Below, one piece after another: positions 18,895 through 27,261 of a DNA stretch of 52,953 bases. Made by a program: the position numbers and the translations under genes. The notes beneath the pieces are model-generated. The model did not search any database. It was not told the origin of the DNA and saw only the letters and a program-made list of their open reading frames with translations. This stretch comes from Brachyspira alvinipulli ATCC 51933. GTDB lineage: Bacteria > Spirochaetota > Brachyspiria > Brachyspirales > Brachyspiraceae. Numbering within the stretch: position 1 is the stretch's first letter; each line of letters starts with the position of its first letter. The stretch is from assembly GCF_000518245.1 (NCBI RefSeq), contig NZ_KI912402.1, positions 1-52,953 of the forward strand. Direction: 5' to 3'.

Positions 18895-20370
18895 CTAAAA
18901 TTGAAAATATATAAATTGTTTAGGATCAAAACCTGCACCATATTTTCCGTATATTATAATGAAGAATAATAAGAAAAATATTACAGCCCATCTGAAATAC
19001 AAACATTGATTTTTTAAAAACTCATAAATAGTTTCTTTCTTTATATATTTTATCAAATCAACTAAAAAAAGCACTATCAAAGATATTATAAGTATATTCA
19101 TTTCAAAGTTGTCCAATCCAATTTTATATAATGAACCATCAAATAAACGCCATAAATCTATTCTAGTAAACATTCTCTCTATATAATAGAAAGCATCATG
19201 TATAGTTTCTGCTCTAAAAAATATCCAAGCTAAATCAACTATTATAAAGGTACAAATCACTTGTAGAAATTTAAAGCTGAAACTTTCTACCTTAACATTA
19301 AATTTATTTAAAATATTATTTCTGAATTTTGATGTAATATCTTCTATTAGATAGCATATACCATGAATGGCACCCCAAGCTATAAAAGTAAAATTAGCTC
19401 CATGCCATAATCCGCTTACTAAAAATGTTACTAATATATTAAAACTCTTTCTAATCTTTGAACATCTGTTTCCACCCAAAGGTATATAAAGATAATCTCT
19501 AAACCAAGTGGATAATGATATATGCCATCTTCCCCAAAACTCTTTTATGCTTCTAGCAAAATAAGGAGTGTTAAAATTTTCCATTAAATCTATACCCATA
19601 ACTTTTGCAGTACCTATTGCTATAAGAGAGTAGCTTGCAAAATCACAGTATATCTGCACCGCAAAAAGTAACGCTGACAATACTAATTCAGTTGAATTGT
19701 AAATATAATATCTATTAAATACAGTATCTACTAATATAGAAGCTCTGTCAGCTATTACCATTTTTTGAAAATAACCAAAAAGCATTAAAATTAAACCTTC
19801 TGTTATTCTTTGATAATCAAACCTTTTTATTTTATCCATATTCTGTATTTGACCAAGCAAATGCTTTGAACGTTCAATAGGACCAGCAACTAACTGAGGA
19901 AAGAAGGATACAAATAAAGCATATCTAATAATATTTTTTTCTGATTTTATTTCGCCTCTGTAAACATCTATTGTATAGCTTAGTGCCTGAAAAGTATAAA
20001 ATGATATTCCTACAGGTAAAATAATATCAAAAGGTTTTTCTATTAATTGTATATTCAATGATGACAATACAATATTAATATTCTGAAGAAGAAAATCAAA
20101 ATATTTAAAAAATACAAGTATTCCAATGTTTATTATAAAGCTGAAAGCCACAACTATTCTTTTATATTTTAGTTTTTCTATTAATATACCGCTTAAAAAA
20201 GTCACAACTGTAGAAGTACCCATTAATAGAGCATATTTAGGGTTCCAAAACATATAAAAGATATAACTTGCTATAAAAAGACATACATATCTTAATTTTT
20301 TTGGAAATATCCAATATAAAATTAATGTTATAGGAAAAAATATCAAAAAATCTGTAGAATTAAATAACAT
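18895..20370 (-). CDS. MBOAT family membrane O-acyltransferase (AlgI/DltB-like)
   Basis: A 491-residue polytopic protein of the AlgI/DltB/PatA class, which moves acyl groups from the cytosol across the membrane. The N-terminal phrase LFFPITLILYWIFPKKLRY, the central QLVAGPIERSKHLLGQI, and GRWHISLSTWFRDYLYIPLGGNR are family hallmarks. The catalytic His lies in SGLWHGANFTFIAWGAIHG. It is the first gene of the cluster and supplies acyl groups to the SGNH protein two genes downstream. The start is ATG 20370 with a weak ribosome binding site. It is divergent from the TPP riboswitch unit. Confidence 0.92.
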   Translation of the reverse strand: MLFNSTDFLIFFPITLILYWIFPKKLRYVCLFIASYIFYMFWNPKYALLMGTSTVVTFLSGILIEKLKYKRIVVAFSFIINIGILVFFKYFDFLLQNINIVLSSLNIQLIEKPFDIILPVGISFYTFQALSYTIDVYRGEIKSEKNIIRYALFVSFFPQLVAGPIERSKHLLGQIQNMDKIKRFDYQRITEGLILMLFGYFQKMVIADRASILVDTVFNRYYIYNSTELVLSALLFAVQIYCDFASYSLIAIGTAKVMGIDLMENFNTPYFARSIKEFWGRWHISLSTWFRDYLYIPLGGNRCSKIRKSFNILVTFLVSGLWHGANFTFIAWGAIHGICYLIEDITSKFRNNILNKFNVKVESFSFKFLQVICTFIIVDLAWIFFRAETIHDAFYYIERMFTRIDLWRLFDGSLYKIGLDNFEMNILIISLIVLFLVDLIKYIKKETIYEFLKNQCLYFRWAVIFFLLFFIIIYGKYGAGFDPKQFIYFQF

Positions 20371-20495
20371 TTATATTACTCATAATAAAATATACATTTA
20401 TAACTTATGAAATGATTAATTGTAATATGAATTATATAAAAAAACTATATACATATGTTGATAAAATGGTAAAAATATTATATCATTATGCAAAA

Positions 20496-20599
20496 TCGGG
20501 GAGCTTGAAAAGGCTGAGAGGAAGTTTACATAATTTTTATTTAAATAATTAAAAACTTCGACCCTTATAACCTGTTTGGGTAATGCCAGCGTAGGGAAT
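20496..20599 (+). promoter_or_regulatory. TPP riboswitch (THI element)
   Basis: All core elements are visible: CGGGGAGC at the 5' side, GGCTGAGAGGAAG, a variable P3 arm, CGACCCTTATAACCTG, GGGTAATGCCAGCG and TAGGGAA closing P1. Thiamine pyrophosphate binding should favour the downstream terminator at 20638-20673. It controls the OppA-type lipoprotein gene and probably tenA. Confidence 0.97.
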
Positions 20600-20637
20600 T
20601 ATCTTTTTTTATTATATTTTTTACTCTAAAAATTAAT

Positions 20638-20673
20638 AAAATAAGACCTTTTCTAAAGTTGGTCTTGTTTTAT
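20638..20673 (+). terminator. Terminator in the TPP riboswitch expression platform
   Basis: AAAATAAGACC (20638-20648) pairs with GGTCTTGTTTT (20661-20671), an 11-bp stem with one G-T pair and a 12-base loop, followed by TATT. It lies between the aptamer and the gene at 20751, as expected for termination control by TPP. An explicit antiterminator pairing was not worked out. Confidence 0.7.
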
Positions 20674-20750
20674 TAAATTATCTAAAAACAAACAAGACAA
20701 ACGGTGTTATAAAAATCTCTATTTTTTATTTTAATTTAAAGGAGCTTTTT

Positions 20751-22355
20751 ATGACTTCAAAACAAAAATTTATTATTCTAATCATTTCATTTACATTGTT
20801 TATATCTTGTAAAAAACAAACAAAAAATATCAAAGACGAAATCACTGTAAATTTGGGATATGAACTTAATACTATAGATCCTGCTTTAAATGATGAAACC
20901 TATGGATATATTTATATTAATCATGCATTTGAGGGGCTTCTTAATAAAGATATAAAAGGAAACATTGTAGGAGGTGTCGCTGACAAATGGGAAATAAGCG
21001 ATGACAATCTTACATATACATTTTATTTGAGAGACGATGCAAAATGGAGCGACGGTAAAAAAGTTACTGCTGATGATTTTGTATATTCCTATAGAAGAGC
21101 CGTTGATCCAAAAACAGCATCGCCTTTAAGCTATTTAATGGAATATATAAAAAATGCTAAAGATATAATAAGAGGAAAACAGCCAGTAGAAAATCTTGGA
21201 GTAAATGCTATAGATGAAAATACCCTCACAATAGAACTTGAAGCACCTACTTTATATTTTACTGATATATTAGCTTCAGGCGGAGTTTATATGCCGGTAA
21301 GAAAAGATATAATAGAAAAATACGGCGATGATTGGACTTGGAATCCTGAAACATATATCGGCAACGGTGCCTATAAAATGGTGGAAAGAAAGCCTGATGA
21401 ATTAATTGCTTTTGAAATAAATACTAATTATTGGAATTATACAAATCAAGTTGCTAAAAAAATTAATTTTGTTTTGATAGCCGATGAATATATATCGCTT
21501 AACGCTGTTAGAACGGGGGATGTTGATTTTTCTATAAATGCTCCTCCTATTGGAGAAATAGAAAATTTAATAAAAGAAAATTTAATGGCTGTAAGCGATA
21601 TTATAGGTGTTTATTATTTGGATTTAAATACAAAAGATAAAGCATTGTCCGATAAAAGAGTGAGAAAAGCATTATCACTTGCAATAGATAGAAACTATAT
21701 AGTATCAAATATAGGATATGGCAAATTAATAGCTGCAGAAGCATTTGTTCCGCCTGTAGTAAAAGGAGTTGAAAAATCTTTTAGAAAAGAAAGCAGTAAT
21801 TATATAATAGCAAACAATTACAGTAATAATGTAGAAGAAGCTAAAAGATTATTAGCTGAAGCAGGATACCCTAATGGAGAAAATTTCCCTATTCTTGAAG
21901 TAAAAGTTTCATCTGGTTTTTATACTACAGTTTTGGAAGCAATTCAGCAAATGTGGAAAAATACTCTTAATATTGATGTAATGGTTAGAACGGAAGAATC
22001 AAAAATTACTTTGCCTTTCAGAGAATCAGGAAATTATCAAATGGCTAGAACAAGCTGGACAGGTGATTATAATGATCCTCTTACTATGCTTCAAATTATG
22101 ACTAGCTACAGCGATATAAATTATGGAGGATTTTCTAATGCCAGATATGATTCTTTGATAGAGTTTGCCACTACTGCCACAAATGCACAAAAAAGAATGG
22201 AGGCTTTAAAAGAAGCTGAATCAATACTATTTGATGAAGTTCCTATTATACCTTTTATATATAGAACTGATTTTTTGATAGTTAATCCTAAACTTAAAAA
22301 TTATATTGATGAGCCTTTGGGAAGATATAAATTTAATTATGCATATATAAAATAA
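20751..22355 (+). CDS. OppA-type (SBP family 5) lipoprotein under TPP riboswitch control
   Basis: A 534-residue extracytoplasmic solute-binding lipoprotein. The signal ends LFISC and is followed by KKQTKNIKDEITVNLGYELNTIDPALND, the usual start of peptide/nickel-type binding proteins. Other family text includes NHAFEGLLNKD, YTFYLRDDAKWSDGKKVTADDFVYSYRRAVDP, the late KRVRKALSLAIDR and NYGGFSNARYDSLI. Family 5 proteins normally bind peptides, nickel or sugars. Here the upstream TPP riboswitch and downstream tenA point to thiamine or a pyrimidine precursor as ligand; that is inference. No permease or ATPase gene lies beside it. AAGGAG precedes the ATG. Confidence 0.9.
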   Translation: MTSKQKFIILIISFTLFISCKKQTKNIKDEITVNLGYELNTIDPALNDETYGYIYINHAFEGLLNKDIKGNIVGGVADKWEISDDNLTYTFYLRDDAKWSDGKKVTADDFVYSYRRAVDPKTASPLSYLMEYIKNAKDIIRGKQPVENLGVNAIDENTLTIELEAPTLYFTDILASGGVYMPVRKDIIEKYGDDWTWNPETYIGNGAYKMVERKPDELIAFEINTNYWNYTNQVAKKINFVLIADEYISLNAVRTGDVDFSINAPPIGEIENLIKENLMAVSDIIGVYYLDLNTKDKALSDKRVRKALSLAIDRNYIVSNIGYGKLIAAEAFVPPVVKGVEKSFRKESSNYIIANNYSNNVEEAKRLLAEAGYPNGENFPILEVKVSSGFYTTVLEAIQQMWKNTLNIDVMVRTEESKITLPFRESGNYQMARTSWTGDYNDPLTMLQIMTSYSDINYGGFSNARYDSLIEFATTATNAQKRMEALKEAESILFDEVPIIPFIYRTDFLIVNPKLKNYIDEPLGRYKFNYAYIK

Positions 22356-22516
22356 TAATTTATTATAGTTAGGAAGATAAAAAGTGAGCCGAAGCCAGAC
22401 CCAAAGTGGTACAGTTGCACAAATAAATTTATTTATTTTCTGATTATAGGCGCAGGGGAGCATAGCAATGATAAAAATAATAATGTTTAAATCAAATTAA
22501 ATAAAAGGAGAATAAA
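22356..22516 (+). other. Spacer between the OppA-type gene and tenA with a GC-richer patch
   Basis: Unlike most spacers here, 22383-22465 contains a GC-richer block (GAGCCGAAGCCAGACCC, and later GGCGCAGGGGAGCAT) flanking a self-complementary AAATAAATTTATTT core. I see no gene, no terminator with a U-run and no riboswitch that I can name. It could be a decayed gene or a structured mRNA element. Confidence 0.4.
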
Positions 22517-23178
22517 ATGAAATTTTCAGAAAAAGTTTGGAAAAAAATGAGGGGCTATATAAAAAAATAATTGATATGCCGTTTAATAAAGAGCTTATGG
22601 AAGGTACTTTGGATAAAAAAAGATTTGCCTATTATATAGAACAGGATAGTTTATATCTAAAATACTACTCTAAAACTTTAGCAACAATATCATCAAAAAT
22701 ACATAATAATGTAGATTATGCCTTAGCTTTTTTGAAATCATCTATGAATGCTTATATAGTAGAAGAAGAGGTTGTGCATAAATATTTTAGAGAAATTTTT
22801 AATTTTGAAAATACTAATAAAATTACAACTGCTAATATAGGATATACAAGCTTTTTAATTAATACTGCTAATACAGAAGCTTTTGAAACGGCAGCTGCAT
22901 CTATACTTCCATGCTTTTGGATATATAATGAAATAGGAAAATACATAAAAGAAAATGCAAATGTAAAAAATAATCCATATGAAAAGTGGATTGATACTTA
23001 TGCTGATGAAGAATTTTCAAAATCTACTGAAAATATGATAAAAATTATTGATGATTTGTATGATAATGCTTCTGATTATGTAAAAGAAAGAATGATAATT
23101 TCTTTTGATATAGCTTTTGTTTGGGAATATAAATTTTGGAATGATGCTTATAATTTAGATGATTTTTATAATGTATAA
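22517..23178 (+). pseudogene. tenA: tenA (aminopyrimidine aminohydrolase), 5' frame broken at an A7 tract
   Basis: TenA salvages thiamine by hydrolysing aminopyrimidine breakdown products. AAGGAG and ATG 22517 begin a normal TenA N-terminus, MKFSEKVWKK, but this frame stops after 17 codons. The rest of the protein is in another frame: NEGLYKKIIDMPFNKELMEG, YIEQDSLYLKYYSKTL, a final WEYKFWNDAYN. The break is at seven A (22541-22547); eight A would join the frames exactly. The track-independent alternative, a TTG start at 22537, has no ribosome binding site and loses the first helix. The catalytic Cys of classical thiaminase II is expected near PCFWIYNEIG (Cys present). It may be a real mutation, a slippage-corrected gene or a sequencing error. 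Confidence 0.8.
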
Positions 23179-23322
23179 ATAAGTTAATTGAAATTTTATC
23201 TCTATATGTATAATAATTTTATTATGCATATAGAATAAATAGTATTTTGTATTTAACTTTTGTAACCAAATAAATTTTTTAATATTTAATCATTATTAGA
23301 TTTTAGTATGCTATAGATTAAT

Positions 23323-24228
23323 TTATAACTTTTCATTTTCATCATTGGATATTATTCTAACTTCTGCATTTAAAATAATTCCTTTCTGATTGTAAACCTC
23401 ATCTCTTACTTTTCTCATAAGATTGAGTATATCTCTTCCTGATGCATTATTGTAATTAACTATAAAATTTGCATGGTATGGAGAAATCATAGCTCCTCCT
23501 AATCTAAAACCTTTCATATTAACGGAGTCTATAACTTTTCCAGCTATCATATTAGTTTCATAATCATTCAAAAATGTACTTCCGGCTGAAGGATATTTAA
23601 ATTGATTTTTGTTTTTTCTATCTTTTAAGTATTTATTCATTTCCGGTTTTATTAATTTTTTAGAACCTTTATTTAATTTAAATCTAACATCCAATATGAT
23701 ATATTTTTTATCTTGAAAAACACTTTTTTTGTAGGCGTATTTGCATTCATCTATACCAATATGCATATACTCTATGTTTTCATCTATTATTCCTATTTTG
23801 TCTATAAACTCAGATATGGAATGCTCATAACATCTTGCATTCATATATGCAGCTCCACCTATGCTTCCGGGAAGTCCGTATAAGAACTCTAAACCTGTAA
23901 ATGCATTTTTATAAGCATATTTCACAACATCCATAACATTTGCACCGGAGTAGGCTAAAATATTATGAGATGTATGTTCTATTCTGCTGAAAAAACCTGT
24001 ATATATTATTGGGAACTCTATTACTTTATCCAAAAATAGAATATTGCTTCCGCCACCTAAAATCATGTACCTTTTATTGTTATCATTAATATATTTTATT
24101 AAATCTATAAAGCCGTTAATAGTTTCAGGTATATAAAATTCTAAAGCCTTGGCATTAACTCTGAATGTATTAAATTTTTTTAATGAAATGTTTTTTCTGC
24201 TTAAAACACCTTTAATAGATTTTCCCAT
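23323..24228 (-). CDS. murB: UDP-N-acetylenolpyruvoylglucosamine reductase
   Basis: A 301-residue FAD enzyme of peptidoglycan synthesis that reduces UDP-GlcNAc-enolpyruvate to UDP-MurNAc with NADPH. ATG 24228 (MGKSIKG) is used; the TTG at 24234 is unlikely. FAD-binding signatures are ILGGGSNILF and GLPGSIGGAAYMNA. The catalytic region YPSAGSTFLN carries the proton-donor Ser, and KGFRLGGAMISPYHANFIVN plus a C-terminal Glu (LNAEVRII) complete the site. The length and the AGSTF arrangement match the type II, shorter MurB class. It lies alone on the - strand. Confidence 0.95.
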   Translation of the reverse strand: MGKSIKGVLSRKNISLKKFNTFRVNAKALEFYIPETINGFIDLIKYINDNNKRYMILGGGSNILFLDKVIEFPIIYTGFFSRIEHTSHNILAYSGANVMDVVKYAYKNAFTGLEFLYGLPGSIGGAAYMNARCYEHSISEFIDKIGIIDENIEYMHIGIDECKYAYKKSVFQDKKYIILDVRFKLNKGSKKLIKPEMNKYLKDRKNKNQFKYPSAGSTFLNDYETNMIAGKVIDSVNMKGFRLGGAMISPYHANFIVNYNNASGRDILNLMRKVRDEVYNQKGIILNAEVRIISNDENEKL

Positions 24229-24481
24229 GTACAAATATTCCTAAATATTATTTATTGAGCATATAATAACAAATTTCATAAAACATTACAATATATTTTA
24301 AATATTTATATATACGGATAATTATATTATAGTGATAAGTAGCTGCCATATTTTTATAGATATATAATAAGTATAGTAATCAATTCTAAAATATATACAT
24401 CAGTTATAGTAGTAACTTTAATTGTATTTGTGGCAAAATAAAATATATATAATTAAAAATATGTTTTATATAAGAGTATAA

Positions 24482-25249
24482 TTAAATATAAAATTCATAG
24501 TCTTTTGATTTAGAGCATGATTTTCTCAAAGCAAAATGTATCATAGTTAACATAATCTTATTAATATATTTAGCTGAAGAATTACATATTGAAACGCATC
24601 TCATACAGGATATGCATTTGTTTTTATCAATTATTTTAGGATTATTAATGTCTATTGCTTGAACTGGGCATTTCTTAGCACATAATTTACAATCATTGCA
24701 TTTATTTTTAGTTTTAGGTACTAATGATACTTTGCTTATTTGTCTATATGGACGATTTCCTTTTAATTTATGTTCATCTAAAACTTCAGAAGCGTTTATT
24801 ATGTTACCTGCAAATTCTTTAAGTTTTGATATATCATTTTCATCCGGTCTATTAGAAGCATATTTATAAGCTATAGAATGTTTAGCAATTGCAGCTGCAG
24901 CAGAAGTAACTTTAAAATTTAAATCTTTTGCTATATCGTAAAGTTCAATTAAAGTATCTTCATAATCTCTATTACCATAAACAGATATAATAACAGTATT
25001 GGCTCCATTACCTTTTATTTGAGATATACGTTTTGATGCTATTTCCTGAACTCTGCCTGCATAAGACGGTACTGCAATAACAGCGATATCATCTTGAGAT
25101 ATTTTTACGCTTGAGAAATCCATACTATAATCAGTTAAATCAACTTTTTCTATATTACTGTTAGTTTTTTGACTTATTTCTAAAGCAATTGCATCGGCAG
25201 CCTTTTTTGTTCCGCCTGTTGGGCTAAAAATAATTTCATATATCTTCAT
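24482..25249 (-). CDS. EFR1-type flavodoxin/ferredoxin fusion protein
   Basis: A 255-residue cytosolic redox protein. The N-terminal two-thirds is flavodoxin-like: IYEIIFSPTGGTKKAADAIA forms the FMN phosphate loop, followed by AVPSYAGRVQEIA and VISVYGNRDYEDTL. The C-terminus carries two [4Fe-4S] ferredoxin clusters, CNDCKLCAKKCP and CISCMRCVSICN. This matches the EFRO/EFR1 family of clostridia and spirochaetes. ATG 25249 is used, with GGAG seven bases upstream. The redox partner is unknown. The gene stands alone, followed by an AT-rich spacer. Confidence 0.88.
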   Translation of the reverse strand: MKIYEIIFSPTGGTKKAADAIALEISQKTNSNIEKVDLTDYSMDFSSVKISQDDIAVIAVPSYAGRVQEIASKRISQIKGNGANTVIISVYGNRDYEDTLIELYDIAKDLNFKVTSAAAAIAKHSIAYKYASNRPDENDISKLKEFAGNIINASEVLDEHKLKGNRPYRQISKVSLVPKTKNKCNDCKLCAKKCPVQAIDINNPKIIDKNKCISCMRCVSICNSSAKYINKIMLTMIHFALRKSCSKSKDYEFYI

Positions 25250-25775
25250 ATAAAACTCCAAATATAATTTAATTAATTATAATTAAGTTTCTGACTTTAT
25301 CAATATTATATTATGTTAATTTTTATTGCTAGTGATAAGCTATTTTATATACTGAAATTTTTAATTTTTTATATTTTGTAAATGTACTATCAACTTTTTC
25401 TCGCCGCTACACTCTGTGGGCTTCGCCAAAGTTGCAAAAAGTGCAAATATAAAATTAGTACTAAATAATACTAATTTTGTTTTACCTCTAAGATAAATTA
25501 TTAATTTTTGTATAATAATAAATAAAATCAGCCGCACGTATAAAGGACATTCATTAAGAATAAGCGATACCGTGCGGGTTGCCGCTACGGCTAGTAGTTG
25601 ACAAAGTTAAAAATTTTCATTATATATCAAGTACTTTTGAAACAAGTTTATTATTGCTGTTAATAAAAAACAGCTGACAATTAAATCTGCCAGCTGCCAA
25701 ATTTTTTATTTATTGTTGTTATGTCATATGTAATGGGACTTGTAGGCTACTTAATTTAACATTTTTTTATTTATA
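25250..25775. other. Intergenic region with several repeat-like GC-rich elements
   Basis: 526 bases without a gene. It contains a GC-richer block at about 25399-25450 (CTCGCCGCTACACTCTGTG, GGGCTTCGCCAAAGTTGC). A second, at about 25531-25592, has the inverted pair CCGCACGTAT and ATACCGTGCGG about 30 bases apart, and then GCCGCTACGGC. A CAGCTG hairpin follows at 25665-25723. These blocks stand out against the AT-rich surroundings and look like dispersed intergenic elements. No ORF with a ribosome binding site is present. Confidence 0.6.
25665..25723. repeat. CAGCTG hairpin element, copy 1
   Basis: Near-identical to 27001-27059 over 59 bases (three or four differences). The core is CAGCTGACA - TTAAATC - TGCCAGCTG, flanked by A6 and T6 runs, so it can act as an intrinsic terminator on either strand. 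It lies 53 bases after the stop of the ankyrin gene 25776-26891. Confidence 0.8.
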
Positions 25776-26891
25776 TTATTTCTCTAAAGCCAGAATCTCA
25801 TCATAGCCTTGTTCTTTAGCTAAATCAAAAATTGTTTTTCCGTCTTCATCAACAACAGAAGTATCTGCACCTTTCTCTATCAAAAGTTTAAGGAGTTCAA
25901 TATTTTCAGCTCTAAGAGCAACAAATATTAAAGGTAAACCAGAAACACTATCAGTTTGAGTATTAATATCAGCACCTTGTTCTATTAAATATTCTGCTAT
26001 TTCTGTAGTTTTATTTCTTACTGCAGCATTAAGTAATGAATAACTTTTACCTGAATATGAATAACCATTAGTATATCTCATAGCAGGGTCAACACCTTGA
26101 GAAACTAAATATTTTACTATATCAATACATTCTTTAGAAATAGCAACAGCAATTACAGGTCCATACTCAAAATTTGAATAATTTATATCTGCTCCATGTT
26201 CTGTAAGGAGTTTAACCTTTTCTAAATTGCATCTTCCTATTATAGCAACATTTAATATATTATCTTCATTTTCTTCTCTAGTACCATAAATAATATCAGT
26301 GTCTGCCCCTGCATTTAATAATTCCTTTACTACTTCCAAATGATAATTTTTTTCAGACTCTACTGCATAATATAGAGCGTCTATATCTCCTTTTTCTTCT
26401 CTAAAATTAACATCAGCACCTTGTTTGATAAGTTCTTTTACAAGTTTCAAATATCCCATTTTTGAAGCTAATTCTAAAGGAGTCCTACTATCATTATCAT
26501 CTTTCATATTTACATCAGCACCATAAGATATTAATTCAATAGCCTTTTCTTCTGTAGGAAATTTATCAATAGCAAATACTAAAGAAGATTTACTCGGATT
26601 TTTTGACTGCCATTCATCGAAAGAAGTTTTATCTTTTATAGAATCAATTTCATTAAATAATTTTTCTTCCTCTTCTAACATTGTAGTTTTATATATACTC
26701 CACATATCATTAGAAGCATATCCCTGATAGATTTCTTCATCATCATTATTAGATATTTTATTATTAGATATTTCTGTATTATTGTTATTAACAGCATTAG
26801 TATCTGCAGTTGCTTCTGTATTATCAGTTTTTTTAGAATTACAGCTTATTATACCGATTAATATTAAAGCCGTTATAATTGTTTTTTTCAT
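25776..26891 (-). CDS. Ankyrin-repeat lipoprotein
   Basis: A 371-residue lipoprotein: signal MKKTIITALILIGIISC, a Thr/Asn-rich linker to about residue 55, a helical region, then five to six ankyrin repeats from about residue 95. Examples are SRTPLELASKMGYLKLVKEL, IKQGADVNF, NKTTEIAEYLIEQGADINTQ and ELLKLLIEKGADTSVVDEDG. It is a paralogue of 27262-28332; the first 40 residues and the C-terminus (FDLAKEQGYDEILALEK) are almost the same. AAGGG precedes the ATG. Ankyrin repeats mediate protein binding; an envelope location follows from the lipobox. The target is unknown. Confidence 0.9.
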   Translation of the reverse strand: MKKTIITALILIGIISCNSKKTDNTEATADTNAVNNNNTEISNNKISNNDDEEIYQGYASNDMWSIYKTTMLEEEEKLFNEIDSIKDKTSFDEWQSKNPSKSSLVFAIDKFPTEEKAIELISYGADVNMKDDNDSRTPLELASKMGYLKLVKELIKQGADVNFREEKGDIDALYYAVESEKNYHLEVVKELLNAGADTDIIYGTREENEDNILNVAIIGRCNLEKVKLLTEHGADINYSNFEYGPVIAVAISKECIDIVKYLVSQGVDPAMRYTNGYSYSGKSYSLLNAAVRNKTTEIAEYLIEQGADINTQTDSVSGLPLIFVALRAENIELLKLLIEKGADTSVVDEDGKTIFDLAKEQGYDEILALEK

Positions 26892-27000
26892 TTAATTACC
26901 CTTTAATCATTATTTTTTATTATAATATCATAAGTAAATATAAAAGTAAAGAAAACATTAATTACCATTATACCGTATATAAATTAAAAATATATTGTTA

Positions 27001-27059
27001 AAAAAACAGCTGACAATTAAAACTGCCAGCTGCTCAATTTTTTATTTATTGTTGTTATG
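27001..27059. repeat. CAGCTG hairpin element, copy 2
   Basis: Second copy of the element at 25665-25723: A6, CAGCTGACAATTAA, ACTGCCAGCTG and a T6 run, then TATTTATTGTTGTTATG as in copy 1. In both places it follows (on the - strand) the 3' end of an ankyrin gene or relic. Confidence 0.8.
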
Positions 27060-27063
27060 CTCG

Positions 27064-27110
27064 AAAAAGCCTATAAGTCCCTCGATAATTCATTATCGAG
27101 GCGGCTTTTT
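27064..27110. terminator. Nested bidirectional terminator-like hairpin
   Basis: Inner stem CCTCGATAA (27080-27088) pairs with TTATCGAGG (27093-27101) around TTCA. Outer arms AAAAAGCC (27064-27071) and GGCTTTTT (27103-27110) close it. U-runs exist in both directions. Confidence 0.7.
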
Positions 27111-27156
27111 ATCGCTTTATTATTTATTTCTATGTAATTCTGTAGGCTCACTTATA

Positions 27157-27177
27157 TTATTTTTCTAAAGCTAATAT
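27157..27177 (-). pseudogene. 3' relic of a third ankyrin lipoprotein gene
   Basis: On the - strand, 27177-27157 encodes Ile-Leu-Ala-Leu-Glu-Lys-stop, identical to the last residues of the ankyrin gene at 25776. The DNA after it (TATAAGTGAGCCTACAG, then AATTACAT) resembles the downstream flank of that gene (GTAGCCTACAAGTCCC, ATTACAT). The rest of the copy is gone. The short length makes this suggestive, but the shared flank supports it. Confidence 0.6.
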
Positions 27178-27261
27178 ATATTATTACCAATAAAAATTGT
27201 TCGCTTTTAGGCTCTGTAAGCTAAAGCTAACAGACGCTCACAATTTTTATATTTAAAATTA

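Larger units (their letters stand above)
26892..27261. other. Spacer between ankyrin genes with duplicated hairpin, terminator and gene relic
   Basis: 370 bases without an intact gene. In order it holds AT-rich DNA, CAGCTG hairpin copy 2 (27001-27059), a nested hairpin (27064-27110), the 3' relic of a third ankyrin gene (27157-27177) with matching downstream flank, and a GC-richer AGGCTCTGTAAGCTAAAGC block near 27210-27240. The arrangement indicates past tandem duplication and deletion. Confidence 0.7.
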
